NCBI RefSeq assembly: GCF_023715465.1
Contig: NZ_JAMBOE010000002.1
Location: 515,104 to 579,103, forward strand
DNA length: 64,000 bases
Direction of reading: 5' to 3'
Origin: Paenibacillus macerans
GTDB taxonomy: Bacteria > Bacillota > Bacilli > Paenibacillales > Paenibacillaceae
Both the position numbers and the translations under genes were made by a program. The first letter of the stretch is position 1, and the number at the start of each line of letters is the position of its first letter. Shown piece after piece: positions 7,162 through 15,738 of this stretch. The notes under the pieces are model-generated. The model was given only the letters and a program-made list of their open reading frames with translations, was not told the DNA's origin and searched no databases.

Positions 7162-8398
7162 CTCTCCTTAATCCCATAATGGCCCGATCGGACCCGCCAA
7201 CCATCGCCAAGGCGAACGGCTTGCTGAACATACGCCTCAGCACGTCGTTCACATCGTCCATCGTCACCGCCTCAATCCGGGCGATCATTTCATCCAGCGT
7301 ATAATGCCGTCCGAGCATCAATTCGTTTTTCCCCAACCGGTTCATGCGGCTGCCCGTGCTTTCCAGACTTAAAATCAGGCTGCCCTTGAGCTGCTCCTTG
7401 CCTTTGCTGAGTTCGCTTTCGCTAATCCCTTTTACGGACACATCGTGCAAAAGCTCCTTCGTCAGCTCCAGGACCTCTTTCGTTTGCCGTGGTGCCGTAC
7501 CGGCATATACCGTAAACAACCCGCTATCGGCATGTGAGCTGTGGTAGGAGTAGACGGAATAGGCCAATCCGCGTTTTTCGCGGATCTCCTGAAACAGCCG
7601 CGAGCTCATACCACCGCCAAGCGCATTGTTCAGCAAGGTCATGGCATACTGCTTCTCATCACCGATCGGCAGCCCCGGGAAGGACAGACAGATATGATTT
7701 TGTTCCGTTTTTTTACGGTGAAATTTAAGGTCGCCGAGAAAATCCGGCGCGGCCAGCGAAACCTGATCCCCACGAACCGCAAAATCGCCGAAATATTTCT
7801 CCAGCAGCTCAATCACCTGATCGTCGATATTTCCGGCAACGCTGATCACCGTATTTTCCACCGTATAATGCCCGCGCATATAGGCGCGCAAGTGGTCGGA
7901 TTCCATGGCCCGAAGCTGTTCCTCCGTCCCTAAAATCGGCAGGGCCAGCGGATGGTCCCCATAAGCGGCCTGCGACACCAGATCGTGCACCATGTCATCC
8001 GGGGTATCCTCATACATGGAGATTTCCTCAACGATGACATTTTTCTCTTTCCGCAGCTCCTCGGGGTCAAACAGCGACCGGAAAAACATATCCGACAGAA
8101 CATCCACCGCGATCGGCAAGTGCTCGTCGAGCACCTTCGCATAATAACACGTGTATTCCTTGGACGTAAACGCGTTGACATTGCCTCCGATGGCGTCGAA
8201 TTGCTCGGCGATATCCTTGGCGCTGAAGCGCTCCGTCCCCTTAAACAGCATATGTTCGATAAAATGCGAAATCCCGCCGACTTCGGGTTGTTCATTACGC
8301 GAGCCTGTCTTGACCCAAATGCCAAACGAGACCGAGCGGCAGGTCGGAATCTGTTCCATAACCACCCGAAGGCCGTTTTTTAATTGCGTTTTCTTCAC
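7145..8398 (-). CDS. mlpA: M16 family zinc peptidase (MlpA/YmxG-like)
   Basis: Insulinase/pitrilysin-type processing peptidase homologue of 417 residues. The inverted zinc motif HFIEH (HxxEH) is followed by MLFKGTERF, with the downstream glutamate in [13 protein letters not shown]; a second M16 domain fills the C-terminal half, including [14 protein letters not shown] start at 8398 has AGGAGGG six bases upstream. Position between ylxY and the dpa genes equals that of mlpA (ymxG) in B. subtilis, implicated there in regulating extracellular protease production. No signal peptide, so cytoplasmic. Confidence 0.9.
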   Translation of the reverse strand: MKKTQLKNGLRVVMEQIPTCRSVSFGIWVKTGSRNEQPEVGGISHFIEHMLFKGTERFSAKDIAEQFDAIGGNVNAFTSKEYTCYYAKVLDEHLPIAVDVLSDMFFRSLFDPEELRKEKNVIVEEISMYEDTPDDMVHDLVSQAAYGDHPLALPILGTEEQLRAMESDHLRAYMRGHYTVENTVISVAGNIDDQVIELLEKYFGDFAVRGDQVSLAAPDFLGDLKFHRKKTEQNHICLSFPGLPIGDEKQYAMTLLNNALGGGMSSRLFQEIREKRGLAYSVYSYHSSHADSGLFTVYAGTAPRQTKEVLELTKELLHDVSVKGISESELSKGKEQLKGSLILSLESTGSRMNRLGKNELMLGRHYTLDEMIARIEAVTMDDVNDVLRRMFSKPFALAMVGGSDRAIMGLRRDELVI

Positions 8399-8460
8399 GA
8401 AAGGCCCTCCTAAAATTTCAATAAACGCAGTTCCTATCCTACCAAAAAAAGGCGTTCCGC

Positions 8461-9486
8461 TCAACTCTCCGGTACTTCGACCCGATCAGGCGACAGCGTC
8501 TGCTCCACCGTGCCGAGAATGAGCCCTTTGCTGCGGATAACCCGGATCACATCCTTCAGCGCGTCCCGGGTTGGCGCCGTCGGATGCATCAGGATCAATG
8601 AGCCCGGGCCTACATGGTTTGCGATCTTGTTTACAATGCTTGAAGCCGGAGGTTTTCTCCAATCCACCGTATCCACCGTCCAAAGCACCGTTTTGAGTCC
8701 CTGCTCCGCGGCCAGCTTGACGGTTTGACTGTCATAATCTCCTGAAGGCGGGGCGAACCAGCGGTTGTCCACACCCAGCTTCTCCTTCAGCAAACCCTTC
8801 GTTTTGGAGATTTCCAAACGGGCCCGGGACGCCTCCAGCTGGCTCATGTTCGGATGGGAATAGGCGTGATTTTCCAACAGATGCCCCCGTTTTTGAATTT
8901 CCGCGGCGATCTCCGTATTTTTCTTGAGCCAGCTTCCGTCCAGAAAAAAAGTCGCTTTCACCTTTGCTTCGTCAAGCGTGTCCAGCATCGGGAGGAGGTA
9001 CTCTTCTCCCCAGGCCACATTGATCATCAGCGCCGCCATCGGTTTGTTCGGATTTCCCCGATAAATGGGCTGCGCTCCCAAATCATCAAGGCTCACCTGC
9101 GGCTTAATTTCCCGGTATATGTATTCGATCTCCGCTCCGGCCGGCAGCAGCTTCGCCTTCTGATAAGTTCGCTCGATGTCCACTTCCCGGCCGTTATACC
9201 CCGGAATCGCCTTCCAAATGCGATCGACGGTGGCATTAACCGGCTCGATCCGCCGTTTGGCGGCTTCTTCGCGTATTTTAAGCAGCAGATCGTCTTGTTT
9301 ATTCCCATCCTTATTCCCGTCTTGACCCAACTCATTGCTTTCATAAAAATCGCTAAACAAACGGAAGGCAAAACTTCCGTTTTGCCCGCCGCTCTGCTCC
9401 ACAAATGACCGCACTCCCGCCCATTGCCCGAGAATCATCACAAATGCGATGCAGGCCGCAATGATCACAAACTTGTTCCGCCCCAT
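8461..9486 (-). CDS. ylxY: YlxY-type polysaccharide deacetylase homologue, catalytic Asp absent
   Basis: 341 residues: an N-terminal hydrophobic segment (about 5-24) that could be a signal anchor, a linker of about 120 residues, and a NodB-homology domain (about 148-335). Metal histidines H217 and H221 are present (HAYSH), as are APPSGDYDS and LILMHPT. The usual first motif TFDDG is replaced by MINVAWGEE (154-162), so the catalytic and metal-binding aspartates are missing. Similar substitution occurs in B. subtilis YlxY as I recall, so this may be a non-enzymatic or altered family. Adjacent to pnp and mlpA as in B. subtilis. Probably outside the membrane, acting on or binding glycan. Confidence 0.85.
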   Translation of the reverse strand: MGRNKFVIIAACIAFVMILGQWAGVRSFVEQSGGQNGSFAFRLFSDFYESNELGQDGNKDGNKQDDLLLKIREEAAKRRIEPVNATVDRIWKAIPGYNGREVDIERTYQKAKLLPAGAEIEYIYREIKPQVSLDDLGAQPIYRGNPNKPMAALMINVAWGEEYLLPMLDTLDEAKVKATFFLDGSWLKKNTEIAAEIQKRGHLLENHAYSHPNMSQLEASRARLEISKTKGLLKEKLGVDNRWFAPPSGDYDSQTVKLAAEQGLKTVLWTVDTVDWRKPPASSIVNKIANHVGPGSLILMHPTAPTRDALKDVIRVIRSKGLILGTVEQTLSPDRVEVPES

Positions 9487-9520
9487 GCCAGGTTCATCCC
9501 TTCAACCGGTTTTTGTCCCC

Positions 9521-9549
9521 ATCATATGTAGACAAGTCCCGATTTATGC
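9521..9549 (-). promoter_or_regulatory. Candidate sporulation-sigma promoter for ylxY
   Basis: Minus strand GCATAAA (9549-9543), 14 bases, CATATGAT (9528-9521). This is similar to SigE promoters (KMATATT, 13-14 bases, CATACAHT) and partly to SigG promoters. The match is imperfect in both boxes; placement 35 bases before the start codon is suitable. Confidence 0.35.
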
Positions 9550-9582
9550 ACCTTTAACCCGGCCCCTTGGTTCATGCGCATT

Positions 9583-9618
9583 AAAAAAGAGCCAGAATTG
9601 ATTCATTCTGTCTCTTTT
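9583..9618 (-). terminator. Rho-independent terminator after pnp
   Basis: Minus strand AAAAGAGACAGAAT, loop GAATCA, ATTCTGGCTCTTTTTT: a 13- to 14-bp stem with one mismatch and a T tract, about 40 bases past the pnp stop. Confidence 0.85.
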
Positions 9619-9655
9619 CCCGCACATTTTAAGTTCTTATGCAGCCGTTCATCCT

Positions 9656-11761
9656 TTATGAAGGAGCTTTTTCCGTTTGGGCAGTCAAAACCGCTTTGCG
9701 GGAAAGATTGATCCGTCCTTGGCTGTCGATTTCCGTCACCTTGACGGTTACCGTATCGCCGATGGCGACGACATCCTCCACTTTGCCTACGCGTTCCGTC
9801 GAAAGCTGGGAGATGTGCACCAGCCCGTCCTTGCCCGGCAAAATTTCCACAAAAGCGCCGAATTTTTCAATCCGTTTTACGGTGCCGACATAAATTTCGC
9901 CGACGACGACTTCCTTCACGATCCCTTCGATGATCGAGCGCGCTTTGTTGTTCATCTCTTCGTTGGCCGAAGCGATAAAGACGCGGCCATCCTGCTCGAT
10001 ATCGATTTTCACGCCGGTCTCCTCGATGATCTTGTTGATGATTTTGCCGCCGGCCCCAATAACGTCGCGGATTTTGTCCGGATTGATGTTCATGATCAGG
10101 ATCTTAGGCGCATAAGGAGACAAGTGCTCCTTCGGTTTTTGGATGCGCTCCATCATCTTCCCCAAAATGAACATCCGGCCTTCCTTCGCCTGCTTCAATG
10201 CGTCCGTCAAAATCTGCCGGTCAATGCCGTCGATCTTGATGTCCATTTGAATGGCAGTCACGCCTTCCGCGGTTCCGGCCACTTTAAAGTCCATATCTCC
10301 GAGATGGTCCTCCATCCCTTGGATGTCCGTCAAAATGGACACATGCTCTCCGTCTTTGATCAGCCCCATCGCTACCCCGGCTACCGGAGCTTTGATCGGC
10401 ACGCCCGCATCCATCATCGCCAGGGTGCTGGCGCAAATGCTGGCTTGCGATGTCGAACCGTTTGATTCCAATACTTCAGAAACAAGACGGATCGTGTAAG
10501 GGAATTCCGATTCCGGCGGAATCACTTTCGAAAGCGCCCGTTCGCCAAGTGCGCCGTGACCGATTTCGCGGCGGCCCGGTGCGCGCAGCGGACGCGCTTC
10601 GCCTACGCTGAACGGAGGGAAGTTGTAATGATGCATAAACCGTTTCGACTCTTCCAGGTCGATGCCGTCGAGAATTTGCACATCGCCCAGCGCGCCAAGC
10701 GTACAAACGCTTAGAGCTTGCGTTTGGCCACGCGTAAACAGACCGGAGCCGTGCGTACGCGGCAACAGGTTGATATCGCATTCGATCGGACGGATTTCGT
10801 TCAGCTTGCGGCCATCCGGACGAACTTTTTCATGTGTGATCAAGCGGCGGACTTCTTCTTTAACGATGTCGTGCAGCACTTCCTTGACGTCGGCAAGCAG
10901 TTCCGGAGACTCTATGTATTTCTCTTCGAAATAGGCCACCGTCTCCTCATTGATAGCGTCAATTGCATCCTGCCGCGCATGCTTCTCGGCGATCTTCACC
11001 GCTTCCACGAGACGATCCTTGGCAAAGGCGCGCACTTCTTGATTCACGTTTTCTTCGACCGCGTGCAGCTTCACCTGCATTTTCTCTTTGCCGGCAACTT
11101 GGACAAGCTCTTCGATCACGGCAACGATTTTTTTGATCTCCTCATGGCCGAACATGATGGCTTCCAGCATGATCTCTTCCGGCACTTCGTTCGCTTCCGC
11201 TTCAACCATCATAATCGCGTCTTTCGTCCCTGCCACCACGACGTAAATATCGCTGGCTTCCTGCTGGGATATATTCGGGTTAAGCACGAATTCGCCGTTT
11301 ACCCGTCCTACCGCCACACCGCCGATCGGTCCGTTAAACGGAACATCCGAAATGCTCAGCGCGGCCGACGTTCCGATCATCGCGGCGATTTCAGGTTCGC
11401 AGTCCTGATCCACGCTCATGACCAGATTGACGATTTGCACATCATTGCGGAACCCTTCCGGGAACAGCGGACGAATCGGACGGTCCGTTAAACGGCTGGC
11501 CAAAATGGCCTTTTCGCTGGGACGGCCCTCGCGTTTAATGAAGCCGCCGGGAATTTTACCGACCGCATACAGCTTTTCTTCATAATTGACCGTCAGTGGA
11601 AAAAAGTCCAGGTCCTTTGGTTCCGAAGAGGCCGTTACCGTGCAAAGTACAGCCGTATCCCCATAACGCACCATGACCGCTGCGTTGGCTTGCTTGGCCA
11701 ATCGGCCCGTTTCAAGGATAAGAGGTCTTCCCCCCAGATCCATTTTCACATGATTCTCCAT
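9656..11761 (-). CDS. pnp: Polynucleotide phosphorylase
   Basis: 3'-to-5' phosphorolytic exoribonuclease of RNA decay, 701 residues. Order seen: first RNase PH domain, all-helical linker, second RNase PH domain ([17 protein letters not shown]), KH domain ([20 protein letters not shown]) and S1 domain ([33 protein letters not shown]). Start ATG at 11761 follows AGGAGGGATTAC; an upstream in-frame ATG lacks a binding site. It lies behind rpsO, separated by a terminator-like hairpin, as in many bacteria. Confidence 0.98.
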   Translation of the reverse strand: MENHVKMDLGGRPLILETGRLAKQANAAVMVRYGDTAVLCTVTASSEPKDLDFFPLTVNYEEKLYAVGKIPGGFIKREGRPSEKAILASRLTDRPIRPLFPEGFRNDVQIVNLVMSVDQDCEPEIAAMIGTSAALSISDVPFNGPIGGVAVGRVNGEFVLNPNISQQEASDIYVVVAGTKDAIMMVEAEANEVPEEIMLEAIMFGHEEIKKIVAVIEELVQVAGKEKMQVKLHAVEENVNQEVRAFAKDRLVEAVKIAEKHARQDAIDAINEETVAYFEEKYIESPELLADVKEVLHDIVKEEVRRLITHEKVRPDGRKLNEIRPIECDINLLPRTHGSGLFTRGQTQALSVCTLGALGDVQILDGIDLEESKRFMHHYNFPPFSVGEARPLRAPGRREIGHGALGERALSKVIPPESEFPYTIRLVSEVLESNGSTSQASICASTLAMMDAGVPIKAPVAGVAMGLIKDGEHVSILTDIQGMEDHLGDMDFKVAGTAEGVTAIQMDIKIDGIDRQILTDALKQAKEGRMFILGKMMERIQKPKEHLSPYAPKILIMNINPDKIRDVIGAGGKIINKIIEETGVKIDIEQDGRVFIASANEEMNNKARSIIEGIVKEVVVGEIYVGTVKRIEKFGAFVEILPGKDGLVHISQLSTERVGKVEDVVAIGDTVTVKVTEIDSQGRINLSRKAVLTAQTEKAPS

Positions 11762-11858
11762 GTAATCCCTCCTTATCACAATAAAAGTTCGGTACAAAGT
11801 TCATTATTTCCTGCTTTATCTTAAATCATAAGAAGCGATGAACTTGTCCCTTCACAAC

Positions 11859-11880
11859 AAAAGCTCCTGACGGAGCTTTT
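11859..11880 (-). terminator. Rho-independent terminator between rpsO and pnp
   Basis: AAAAGCTCC, loop, GGAGCTTTT: a perfect 9-bp stem with loop TGAC and flanking A/T runs. It is 120 bases past rpsO. pnp may then be transcribed by readthrough or from an unresolved promoter within 11762-11858. Confidence 0.8.
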
Positions 11881-12001
11881 CGTTAACGCTTATTCATAAC
11901 CGCCCGAAATACCCGTTCATTTGGAAAAAGCAACCCGGAGGCTTATCGTTCGCTTGAAAGCGTCCGACGGCAACCAGGCTGCTTTTCGTAAAGATGTCAA
12001 A

Positions 12002-12271
12002 TTAACGACGCAATCCGAGTTTTTCGATCAATGCGGAGTAACGCTTCACGTCTTTGTTCTTCAAGTAAGCCAGAAGCTTACGGCGTTGGCCGACCATTTT
12101 CAACAGACCGCGACGGGAATGATGGTCTTTCTTGTGCGTGCGCAAATGTTCCGTCAAGTTCGTAATGTTCTCCGTAAGGATAGCAATTTGCACCTCTGGA
12201 GATCCGGTATCGGACTCATGAGTTTTGTGCTCGTCGATCAATTGTTGCTTACGTTCTTGAGTCAATGCCAT
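12002..12271 (-). CDS. rpsO: 30S ribosomal protein S15
   Basis: Primary 16S rRNA-binding protein of the small subunit. The 89 residues begin [12 protein letters not shown] and contain the S15 signature around [19 protein letters not shown] and RRKLLAYLK. Start ATG at 12271 has AAAGGAGGTG seven bases upstream, a near-perfect site; a longer in-frame extension lacks one. Own promoter upstream and hairpin downstream. Confidence 0.98.
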   Translation of the reverse strand: MALTQERKQQLIDEHKTHESDTGSPEVQIAILTENITNLTEHLRTHKKDHHSRRGLLKMVGQRRKLLAYLKNKDVKRYSALIEKLGLRR

Positions 12272-12392
12272 CCTGTTCACCTCCTTTTCCTCAATCGCCA
12301 TTAGCCTCGTCGCCGACGGTGAAACCGAACGACCAAGCCAAGGTTATAGTTGCGGCCCGGAAAGAAAACCCATAGGCGTAACAACGTAGATC

Positions 12393-12422
12393 AGTATACC
12401 ATACAACCCGGATAAAAGTAAA
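12393..12422 (-). promoter_or_regulatory. SigA promoter for rpsO
   Basis: Minus strand TTTACT (12422-12417), 18 bases, TATACT (12398-12393), preceded by TGG as an extended -10. The resulting leader of about 115 bases contains GC-rich complementary stretches (GTCG/CGAC) and could be an S15 autoregulatory leader, though I cannot assign a known fold. Confidence 0.7.
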
Positions 12423-12436
12423 TGCAGCTGGCCTGT

Positions 12437-13387
12437 TTACGCTTTTTCCGCCTTCAGCAAGCTTTTGGCGGTTTCGGCATCTCTGGTAATTTGCGCGATC
12501 AGTTCATCAATCGAGGTGAATTTGCGTTCCTCGCGAAGGAAATGAACTAGTTCGACGGACAAGCTCTCATCATAGATTTCTCCGGAAAAGTCAAACAAAT
12601 GAACCTCGAACCAAGAGACGATCGTATCGCTGTGGAAGGTCGGCTTGACCCCCACGTTCATCACGCCCTCGTAGGAGCGGCCGCCGTGATGCGCCCGCAC
12701 GGCATAAACGCCGCTGGCAGGAATCACGTAATGCTCGGCAAGCTTCAGGTTGGCTGTGGGAAAACCAAGTTGCCTGCCCCGCTTCTCGCCATGCATTACG
12801 GTGCCCGTCAGCGAATAGCTTCGCCCGAGCCAGCGGTTGGCCAGCCGGATGTCTCCTTCCTGAAGCGCTTTGCGGATGCCCGAGCTGCTCACCTTCTCGC
12901 CGTCGATCAGGAACGGTGGAACCGTGCTCACATCCAGGGCGTTTTCGCTAAGCTCGCGCAGCATGCCAGCCTGCCCTTCTCCCCGGTAGCCGTACCGGAA
13001 GTCGAACCCGACGACAGCGGTCTGCACCTTAAGGGGCACCAGAATACCGGTGACGAAATTTTGCGGGCTCACCCGCGAGAACGCCTCATTAAACTCCACG
13101 ATATATACATAATCCACGCCCATACTGCGGAGGAGACGTTCCTTCTCCTGCGGCGGGGTCAAATATCCGTCGTAATCGCCTTTTTTCATGACTTCCTTCG
13201 GGTGAGGGTGAAAAGTCATGACGGATGCGGGCAGACCCAGCTCGTCCGCCAGCTTGACGGCCGTCTCGATCACGCTGGCGTGCCCCAAATGGAGACCGTC
13301 AAACTGGCCGATGGCGAGTACCTGCGGCTTCACATTTGCTGCAATAAATTGTTCGGTTAAAGGGTATGATAAGCTTATCGTTTCCAT
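12437..13387 (-). CDS. ribF: Bifunctional riboflavin kinase / FAD synthetase
   Basis: Makes FMN and FAD from riboflavin. 316 residues, equal to B. subtilis RibC. N-terminal FAD synthetase domain with GQFDGLHLGH (27-36); C-terminal riboflavin kinase domain with GRSYSLTGTVMHGEKRGRQLG and FPTANL. ATG at 13387 has AGGTGAG seven bases upstream, so the longer in-frame ATG at 13432, without a site, is rejected. Follows truB, as in other Bacillales. Confidence 0.96.
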   Translation of the reverse strand: METISLSYPLTEQFIAANVKPQVLAIGQFDGLHLGHASVIETAVKLADELGLPASVMTFHPHPKEVMKKGDYDGYLTPPQEKERLLRSMGVDYVYIVEFNEAFSRVSPQNFVTGILVPLKVQTAVVGFDFRYGYRGEGQAGMLRELSENALDVSTVPPFLIDGEKVSSSGIRKALQEGDIRLANRWLGRSYSLTGTVMHGEKRGRQLGFPTANLKLAEHYVIPASGVYAVRAHHGGRSYEGVMNVGVKPTFHSDTIVSWFEVHLFDFSGEIYDESLSVELVHFLREERKFTSIDELIAQITRDAETAKSLLKAEKA

Positions 13388-13437
13388 CAAAAGTCTCACC
13401 TGCAATTCCCTCGGATTAGCATAATCGTTCATCTATT

Positions 13438-14355
13438 TCAATCGGGAAAGAACACCTTTACCGCTTTGACGGCAAGCGTTTCTTCATCCGTCTTGAAAAT
13501 ACCTAAAAACCGCTGCTGCGGATCATAAAGCCGGATCAGCTCCCCCCGGTTTGCCTGCGGATTCACCGCGGCGGCGGGCAGGCGCTGGCCTTGCAGGGCC
13601 GCCTTTACTTTGTCCTCGGCGAGCGTATGAGCCGGCAGATACCGGACTCCCTGGTCAACCGGCAGCAAATAGGAAGCCAGGTCCCCTTGCGCAGCATGCC
13701 GGGCGATTTCTTCCAGCGTTAAACAGCTCTGCTCCGTAATCCCGGCCGACACTGTCCGCTTAAGCTGCGCCATCGCCGCCGGCACGCCAAGCGCTCGGCC
13801 GATATCGACGCAAAGCGTGCGGATGTAAGTTCCTTTGGAGCAAAGCGCCCGGAACTTGATGGTCGGATGCGGCCCCTCCGGATGGAAGGAAAGCAGCTCA
13901 AGCTCGTATATCGTCACTTCACGGGCTTTACGTTCTACCGTTTTCCCTTCTCGCGCCAGCTCATAAAGCCGCTTTCCGTCGTGCTTCAGGGCGGAATACA
14001 TCGGCGGAACCTGGGAAATCGTGCCGACGAATCGCTGCAGCACCAGCCTTACGGCCTCCTCCGTCACCGATACTTGATCAAGCTGCTCCACCACCGTACC
14101 CGACATGTCTTCGGTGTCCGTAGCCACCCCCAGAATCAGGGTCGCCTCATACTCCTTGGGCAGTTCTTGCAAATATTCGACCATCCGGGTAGCCCGTCCC
14201 AAGCAGAGCGGAAGCACTCCGGTGACGGCGGGATCCAACGTGCCCGTATGGCCGATCCGCTTCATTTTGAGGATGCCGCGGCATTTGGCCACAACGTCGT
14301 GCGAGGTGAAACCGGCGGGTTTTAGCACTGGCAGGATGCCTTCATACGCGGTCAT
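13438..14355 (-). CDS. truB: tRNA pseudouridine-55 synthase
   Basis: Converts U55 of the tRNA T loop to pseudouridine. 305 residues with the TruB motif GHTGTLDP, Asp41 being the catalytic aspartate, followed by GVLPLCLGRATR, and the motif CSKGTYIRTLCVDIG. The C-terminal part resembles a PUA-type domain. ATG overlaps the nrnA stop by four bases (ATGA). Confidence 0.97.
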   Translation of the reverse strand: MTAYEGILPVLKPAGFTSHDVVAKCRGILKMKRIGHTGTLDPAVTGVLPLCLGRATRMVEYLQELPKEYEATLILGVATDTEDMSGTVVEQLDQVSVTEEAVRLVLQRFVGTISQVPPMYSALKHDGKRLYELAREGKTVERKAREVTIYELELLSFHPEGPHPTIKFRALCSKGTYIRTLCVDIGRALGVPAAMAQLKRTVSAGITEQSCLTLEEIARHAAQGDLASYLLPVDQGVRYLPAHTLAEDKVKAALQGQRLPAAAVNPQANRGELIRLYDPQQRFLGIFKTDEETLAVKAVKVFFPD

Positions 14356-15329
14356 AACTGCAGCCTCACCTGCTCCACCACGCGCGGCACGATCGTGTCC
14401 AGCGTTCCTTCGACCCGCGCTCCCGCGGCCCGGACGTGCCCGCCCCCGCCAAAGTTTTGCGCCACTTTGGCCACATCCACTTTCCCGGCGGAACGCATGC
14501 TCACTTTTACGGCTTGCTCATTGATCACCTTAAACAGAAGACCGACCTCCACCCCTTGAATATTGCGGGGATAGTTGACGATGCCTTCCATGTCCTCATG
14601 AACCGCACCGGCGAAGTTCAAGTCCTCGTCCGTCACGACCACCCAGCTGATTTTGCCATCTTCGGTAAGCTGAAGCCCGTTTAAGGCTCTCGTCAGCAAG
14701 CGCAGCTGCGGCAAGGTCATTTGCTCCAGCAGCAGTTCGGACAAGCCCGGTCCGTCAACGCCGTACTCCAGAAGCTTGGAAGCCGTCGCCATCACTTTGG
14801 GAGACGTGTTCGAATAGCGGAACCCGCCCGTATCGGTCAGCAGTCCGGTGTAGAGCGTCGTAGCGATCGTTTCGTTCAACTTTAGGCTCATAAATTGGAT
14901 AAGATCGTATAAAATCTCCGCCGTGGCCGCGGCGTGAGGGACGATCAAATTAATATCGCCATATCCGTCATTGGTCGGATGGTGATCGATGTTCAGCAGC
15001 TTAGCGTCTTCCGTAAACAGCTCCTTGGTTGTTCCGACCCGTTTGAAATCAGCGCAATCGACGCAGATCACATAGTCGAATTTCCGGTCCAGCGGCTCTG
15101 CCGACAGGTCGCGAATCCGTTCCGCCTGCTGCAAATAAGCCATCCGCTTAGGGATCGGCCCTTCGTTGGCCATTACGTATTTTTTACCCAGACATGACAG
15201 AAGCCAGCCCACCGCGAGGGTGGAACTGACTGCGTCTCCGTCCGGCTGAACATGCGCCACCACGAGAAAATCATCATGCTCCGTCAGAAAAGCCTGAGTC
15301 TGACGCAGCTCCCGTTCATAGGTCTGCAT
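14352..15329 (-). CDS. nrnA: DHH/DHHA1 phosphoesterase, NrnA-type oligoribonuclease/pAp phosphatase
   Basis: 325 residues with DHH-family motifs: HVQPDGDAV (26-34), VCVDCAD near 89-95, DHHP at 115-118, and the DHHA1 motif GGGGHVRAAG near the C-terminus. NrnA degrades short RNA oligomers (nanoRNA) and dephosphorylates 3'-phosphoadenosine 5'-phosphate. It lies between rbfA and truB, a position used in many Firmicutes although not in B. subtilis, where ytqI is elsewhere. Cytoplasmic; substrate not proven by sequence alone. Confidence 0.9.
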   Translation of the reverse strand: MQTYERELRQTQAFLTEHDDFLVVAHVQPDGDAVSSTLAVGWLLSCLGKKYVMANEGPIPKRMAYLQQAERIRDLSAEPLDRKFDYVICVDCADFKRVGTTKELFTEDAKLLNIDHHPTNDGYGDINLIVPHAAATAEILYDLIQFMSLKLNETIATTLYTGLLTDTGGFRYSNTSPKVMATASKLLEYGVDGPGLSELLLEQMTLPQLRLLTRALNGLQLTEDGKISWVVVTDEDLNFAGAVHEDMEGIVNYPRNIQGVEVGLLFKVINEQAVKVSMRSAGKVDVAKVAQNFGGGGHVRAAGARVEGTLDTIVPRVVEQVRLQL

Positions 15330-15371
15330 TGCCGTCTCCTTTTAGAGGTAATCAAACATCTCTATTTTAAT

Positions 15372-15725
15372 TCATTTGTCTTGTTCGTGCGTAATTTCTC
15401 CCAGAAGCTTCTCGATCCGGCTGCCATAAGCAATCGATTCATCGATTTTAAAGATCAGCTCCGGCGTATGCCGCAACCGGATCCGCTTGCCGAGCTCGGT
15501 GCGCAAAAATCCGTTGGCCTTCTCCAACCCTTTCAGCGATTCGCTTTTCTTCTCATCATCCCCGAAAACGCTCAAGTAGATTTTGGCCTGCGACAAATCG
15601 CTCGTCACATCTACCCCGGTCACGGTAACAAAACCGATGCGCGGATCTTTCAGTTCCTTCTGGATAAGCACGCTAAGTTCTTTTTTAATCTGTTCGCCTA
15701 CGCGGCCGGTTCGATTTTTGGCCAT
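15372..15725 (-). CDS. rbfA: 30S ribosome-binding factor A
   Basis: Small-subunit maturation factor of 117 residues with a KH-like fold, starting [17 protein letters not shown] and including [18 protein letters not shown] and the ending [16 protein letters not shown] typical of RbfA. It follows infB by only 13 bases. The small gene ylxP, found here in B. subtilis, is not present. Confidence 0.96.
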   Translation of the reverse strand: MAKNRTGRVGEQIKKELSVLIQKELKDPRIGFVTVTGVDVTSDLSQAKIYLSVFGDDEKKSESLKGLEKANGFLRTELGKRIRLRHTPELIFKIDESIAYGSRIEKLLGEITHEQDK

Positions 15726-15738
15726 TTATGACACCACC

